Part shown: positions 61,901 through 64,000 of the stretch, piece by piece
Layout: each line of letters opens with the position of its first letter
Numbering within the stretch: position 1 is the first letter of the stretch
Source: a virus
DNA: 64,000 bases
IMG/VR virus record: IMGVR_UViG_3300022939_000017
Coordinates: 1 to 64,000 of that record
Strand: one strand, 5' to 3'
Notes under the pieces: generated by a model
The model's database searches: none
What the model was told of the DNA's origin: nothing
Seen by the model: the letters and a program-made list of their open reading frames with translations, nothing else
Translations under genes and position numbers: made by a program

Positions 61901-63240
61901 TAAATACCAGCACCATCAGCGGTTGTTGAATCTGTTGAACCACTTGCTAAAGTAATTAATTTATCTTCGATACTTAATTCTGTTGTAGAAATTTCGGTTG
62001 CAGAACCTAAAACAGTTAAGTTTCCATTTACAATTACATTCCCAGTAAACGAACCTGTATTAAATGTTACAGTTGAAGTTGTTGCTAAATCTTGGTCAAT
62101 TGTATCAAGATTTGCTTTATTTGAGTGTGAGTGTGAAACATCACTTAATAAATCTAATCTACTTTCATGTGATGCAGAAGTTAATTCTAAGTTATCTAAT
62201 CTTCCATCTTGTGAACCACTATCCGATTCTAACTGATTTAATCTATCTTCATATGATGCAGTTAAATTGGTAAGTGTTGTACTTTTTTCTTCTTCTACAT
62301 CTAATCTACTACTTAAAGAACCTGTTTCAGTTTCTATTTGAGATAATCTATCATCATGTGATGCAGAAGTTAGTTCTAAACTTGTTAATCTTCCATCTTG
62401 TGAACCGCTATCAACTTCTAACTGGCCCAATCTATCATCATGTGATTGAGAAGTTAGTTCTAAGTTATCTAAACGATTATCTTGTGAACCAGTATCAGTT
62501 TCAAGTTGTGTTATTCTATCATCGTGTGATTGGGAAGTTAATTCTAAGTTATCTAAACGATTATCTTGTGATGCAGAATCTAATTCTAAGTTTGTTAATC
62601 TTCCATCTTGTACACCTTGTTCATCTTCAATAGAACCTGTTTCAGTTTCTAATTGTGATAATCTATCATCATAAGATGCTGTTAGTGTTTGTAAAACAAC
62701 ACTTTTTGCTTCTTCATCATCCAATCTCAAATCCAATGATGATGTTTCAGATTCTATATTTGTTAATCTATTTTCAACAGATGATGTATAATCGGAAAAA
62801 TCTGTATTTGATGATGATAAAATTCCACTACCTGGTAATTTAATATCTTCAATTGAAGCAGATACAACAAAAAGATTATTGTATCTTTTTGATAATGAAC
62901 CTAAATCATACTCAGCATCGTTATCAGGTATAAGAGAACCACTAAGAGATGAATTTACAATAATTTCATCACTTGCATCTCCTGTTCCTAAAAATATACT
63001 ACCACCAAGAACAATATTACCATCAATTGTTGCATCACCACTTAACTTTAAGTTAGATGCAGTTATATTACCATTTAAAACAATATTACCATCGATTAAT
63101 CTATCTAATGGTAGTAAAGAATAAACAGAAGAACCACTTGCATATTGAATTGAACCTGTTGTGTAATTAAGAAATATTTCACCATCTGTCAATGCTGGTG
63201 ATGCTGAAGTACCTCTTCTTAGTTTTAATATTGCTGCCAT
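58924..63240 (-). CDS. Giant tail fibre with 14-residue coiled-coil repeats and C-terminal S74 chaperone
   Basis: 1438 aa. Residues 1-45 adaptor (MAAILKLRRGTSASPALTDG); about 155-370 a trimeric coiled coil made of 14-residue units of the type SQDxRLxNLELxSx; about 500-720 and 870-910 repeated SGSSQVTSSLDLRYLEINGD beta units; LamG-like or knob region about 990-1150; C terminus from about 1340, YASSDRELKDNIQPISNPLE and GVIAQEIEEILPELVQTREN, the self-cleaving S74 chaperone, with final helix IKELSKEVTSLKNRLE. Likely the main long fibre for host recognition. Confidence 0.92.
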   Translation of the reverse strand: MAAILKLRRGTSASPALTDGEIFLNYTTGSIQYASGSSVYSLLPLDRLIDGNIVLNGNITASNLKLSGDATIDGNIVLGGSIFLGTGDASDEIIVNSSLSGSLIPDNDAEYDLGSLSKRYNNLFVVSASIEDIKLPGSGILSSSNTDFSDYTSSVENRLTNIESETSSLDLRLDDEEAKSVVLQTLTASYDDRLSQLETETGSIEDEQGVQDGRLTNLELDSASQDNRLDNLELTSQSHDDRITQLETDTGSQDNRLDNLELTSQSHDDRLGQLEVDSGSQDGRLTSLELTSASHDDRLSQIETETGSLSSRLDVEEEKSTTLTNLTASYEDRLNQLESDSGSQDGRLDNLELTSASHESRLDLLSDVSHSHSNKANLDTIDQDLATTSTVTFNTGSFTGNVIVNGNLTVLGSATEISTTELSIEDKLITLASGSTDSTTADGAGIYIDGANKSITWDHNTTSFVLDAKVTSSVGFKGDGSELTDIQHGNINFGGSNIVSGSSQVTQSLDLRYLEINGDSVVSSSEQIVYGDISSIPSNIVSSSTDSNNIDFTITNGNITANLYGGVISGSSQVTQSLDLRYLEINGDDVISGSDQVTSSLDLRYEEIASSTHTLVSSSQQVVDFLPEGTVSGSSQVTSSLDLRYEVVGNGIVSGSSQVTSSLDLRYLEINGDDVISGSSFVSNHQGVLTASINDTDTNVDLGLKESDSPTFSGLSLSSLSELGSGELNALVSGSAGSVGYRVLGTAAFLNVSNSIDNDQNVIPTNYAVNQALIDAGAGDITSINSSNLYSENITGISHNGSGTTDGSGYYGNVGDVVLTLATGSTHFLGGIKAKLDADGVLSSSAQFDDLFNIDGIVSGSDQVTSSLDLRYLEINGDSVVSGSEQIVDVLTSINAYTASNDINITNIHSTTSSFDSRIDSIESFTSSIDTTIKTKLDVEGVISGSTQLEGFVSASGGFTANETIIATGTNSVTSSNILALDTVNKYLGINQSNPEVTLHMTGEGAQTAQIRMEQYNDTSDAPDVRTRRYRGSSGSPSAVQSGDYLFRSNHEYYNGTSLLVGGAFAFDNTNNAARTQFSVAVDTDGTGADPSSNNGQFKIDGNDGGAITFNNAYKFPTSDGTNGQALVTNGSGVLSFGDLTSLLPSGVVSGSSQVNFTELSGISNNIISASSDTSNVDMIINGGSISANLSGGVVSGSTQINTLIVGTQYSESVDTRLDSLETDSHTHSNKANLDTINQNLSTTSDVTFKTGSFTGNLTVTGNLEVLGTSAEIQVSELRIEDKLITVASGSSNSAAADGGGIEIAGANASFTWDNSNSRLFINQDTFFSGSIKSSDDIVAYASSDRELKDNIQPISNPLEKINQISGNSFVWNEEKQNIYKGKDYGVIAQEIEEILPELVQTRENGYKAVKYDKIVSLLIEGIKELSKEVTSLKNRLE
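62131..62778 (-). repeat. Tandem 42-bp (14-codon) repeats encoding coiled coil
   Basis: At least ten imperfect units, two heptads each, within the giant fibre gene (residues about 155-370). Unit pattern S-x-D-x-R-L-x-x-L-E-x-x-S-x. Variation is mostly at heptad surface positions. Confidence 0.85.
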
Positions 63241-63266
63241 TTAATTCTGCTTCCTAATTTATTACA

Positions 63267-63276
63267 TATAAATATA
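63267..63276 (-). promoter_or_regulatory. Class II promoter for the giant fibre
   Basis: Minus strand TATATTTATA, 26 nt before the ATG at 63240; TAGGAAG between serves as ribosome site. Confidence 0.65.
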
Positions 63277-63342
63277 AAATATGAGAATTTGTTGTTCACT
63301 AAACACTCTATCACTTATATAAGTATAAGAAAGTTAAAAGTA

Positions 63343-63377
63343 TAAAAAAAATCCCCAACCTTTCGGAAGGGGATTTC
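63343..63377 (-). terminator. Strong terminator between fibre genes
   Basis: Stem AAATCCCC-TT-CC/GG-TT-GGGGATTT with a GAAA tetraloop, then a run of T on the minus strand (A-run at 63344-63350). 22 nt past the stop at 63400. The clearest intrinsic terminator in the window. Confidence 0.93.
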
Positions 63378-63399
63378 TTAATTTATAAGTAAATTCTTA

Positions 63400-64000
63400 T
63401 TAGAATGTACCTCCATCAATTTCGTTACTTGCAACGAATGATGAACCATTCCATTGAATTACATCTCCAGCGTTTGAAGGAGTAACTGCCTCAAGTGATT
63501 TATTTGAATCGAAATAAACGAATGAGTTAGCAGATGCCGCATTGATTCTCAACTCAGCAGTTCCACTAATTGTTACATTTGTTCCATCATCAGTAATCAA
63601 TGAGTCAACTAATAATCCATTAGAATCAGCCTTAAGTACTGTATTAGAAGTTGGAGAAGAATCTAATCTCGCAAATTCTTTTTCAGAACCAAGAGGTCCA
63701 CCTTTCCAATAGTCATTAGTACCATCCCATAGTAATGAACCACTAACTGTGTTTCCACCAGTAGAATCAGTAACTTGTAAACCAGCAGTAGATTGAGCAC
63801 CACCGATGTTAAGTTCTAAGATGTTATCACCAATTTGAACAGTAGTTGAGTCGATTGTAGTAGTTGTTCCTAATACTGAAAGGTTTCCAGTAACAGTTAC
63901 ATTACCAGTAACACCTAAATCATTAGTAACTGTCAAATCATTTCCGATTGTTACATCATTTGGTAAACCAACAGTTACAGTTCCACCACTACCTAAAGTT
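63400..64000 (-). CDS. Tail fibre, C-terminal part (cut by window edge)
   Basis: Open at position 64000: the frame runs on as LGSGGTVTVGLPNDVTIGND before the TTG codon where a start might be drawn. TVTGNLSVLGTTTTIDSTTV and IGDNILELNIGGAQSTAGLQ parallel the 942-aa fibre module (GNLTVNGTTTTVNS, IGDNVLVLNSDEA), and SLLWDGTNDYWKGGPLGSEK parallels its ALLWDESNDYWVAGLAGSEE. Ends without S74 domain (FVASNEIDGGTF). At least 200 residues are present. Confidence 0.85.
   Translation of the reverse strand, partial: TLGSGGTVTVGLPNDVTIGNDLTVTNDLGVTGNVTVTGNLSVLGTTTTIDSTTVQIGDNILELNIGGAQSTAGLQVTDSTGGNTVSGSLLWDGTNDYWKGGPLGSEKEFARLDSSPTSNTVLKADSNGLLVDSLITDDGTNVTISGTAELRINAASANSFVYFDSNKSLEAVTPSNAGDVIQWNGSSFVASNEIDGGTF

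Noticed and set aside
62274-62633. Plus-strand open frame opposite the coiled-coil repeats
   Set aside because: Its repetitive Leu/His/Tyr composition simply reflects the antisense of the repeated fibre codons.
62131-62778. CRISPR-like periodic repeats
   Set aside because: The period of 42 nt is in frame and encodes heptads; the repeats are imperfect and there are no unique spacers.

Overview
The window is one uninterrupted block of a large, AT-rich, tailed-phage genome. Every gene I can support lies on the minus strand, so transcription runs from position 64000 towards 1. The replication and tail genes are of the T4 type (contractile-tail myovirus): family-B DNA polymerase, DnaB/gp41-like helicase, UvsX/RecA-like recombinase, gp32-like single-strand binding protein, RNase H/5'-3' exonuclease, tail sheath and tail tube. 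The host is most likely a member of the Bacteroidota (Flavobacteriia-like). The main reason is the promoters: at least seven copies of the Bacteroidota layout TTTG - exactly 20 nt - TATATTTG precede early-type genes. A small protein resembling the Bacteroidota histone-H1-like (Hc1) family agrees with this.

Layout from high to low coordinates (the direction of transcription). 64000-50700: tail-fibre and adhesin region, with giant repetitive fibres, two of them ending in a self-cleaving endosialidase-type chaperone domain; also LamG-like proteins, a glycosyltransferase and a structural protein carrying an intein-like Hint domain. 50700-37200: contractile-tail core, with sheath, tube, a T4 base-plate-family protein followed by an out-of-frame small ORF (frameshift candidate), tape measure, and base-plate proteins including a LysM-type gp53-like one. 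37200-31400: two small-molecule-type enzymes (PhyH-like dioxygenase, SGNH hydrolase), a run of small unknown genes, a HNH nuclease and a short family-A DNA polymerase. 31400-23400: two paralogous glycosyltransferase-like genes flanked by an 88-bp direct repeat, a 2OG-Fe(II) oxygenase, a lipoprotein NUC nuclease, fibre-like proteins and a 724-aa unknown protein. 23400-13600: small genes, then the replication core (ssb, recA, exonuclease, helicase) and two tandem DNA methyltransferases. 13500-9700: Hc1-like protein, ribonucleotide reductase, MazG-like protein and thioredoxin. 9700-1: a third methyltransferase, DNA polymerase B, a tightly coupled three-gene operon (Asp/Asn-hydroxylase-like, unknown 155 aa, PLP-fold enzyme), an HD-domain protein, a GHKL-like ATPase candidate and the start of a phage groEL.

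Two promoter classes organise the window. Class I (TTTG/CTTG-N20-TATATTTG, with a conserved TTCG just before the -7 box) sits in front of replication, nucleotide and regulatory genes. Class II is a stand-alone TATATTTATA with no -33 element, found 6-42 nt upstream of virion-type genes; it is probably the late promoter. The two share TATATTTrTA, so a phage factor may redirect host polymerase. Strong hairpin terminators follow several virion genes. No tRNA, CRISPR array, insertion sequence or integrase was seen.
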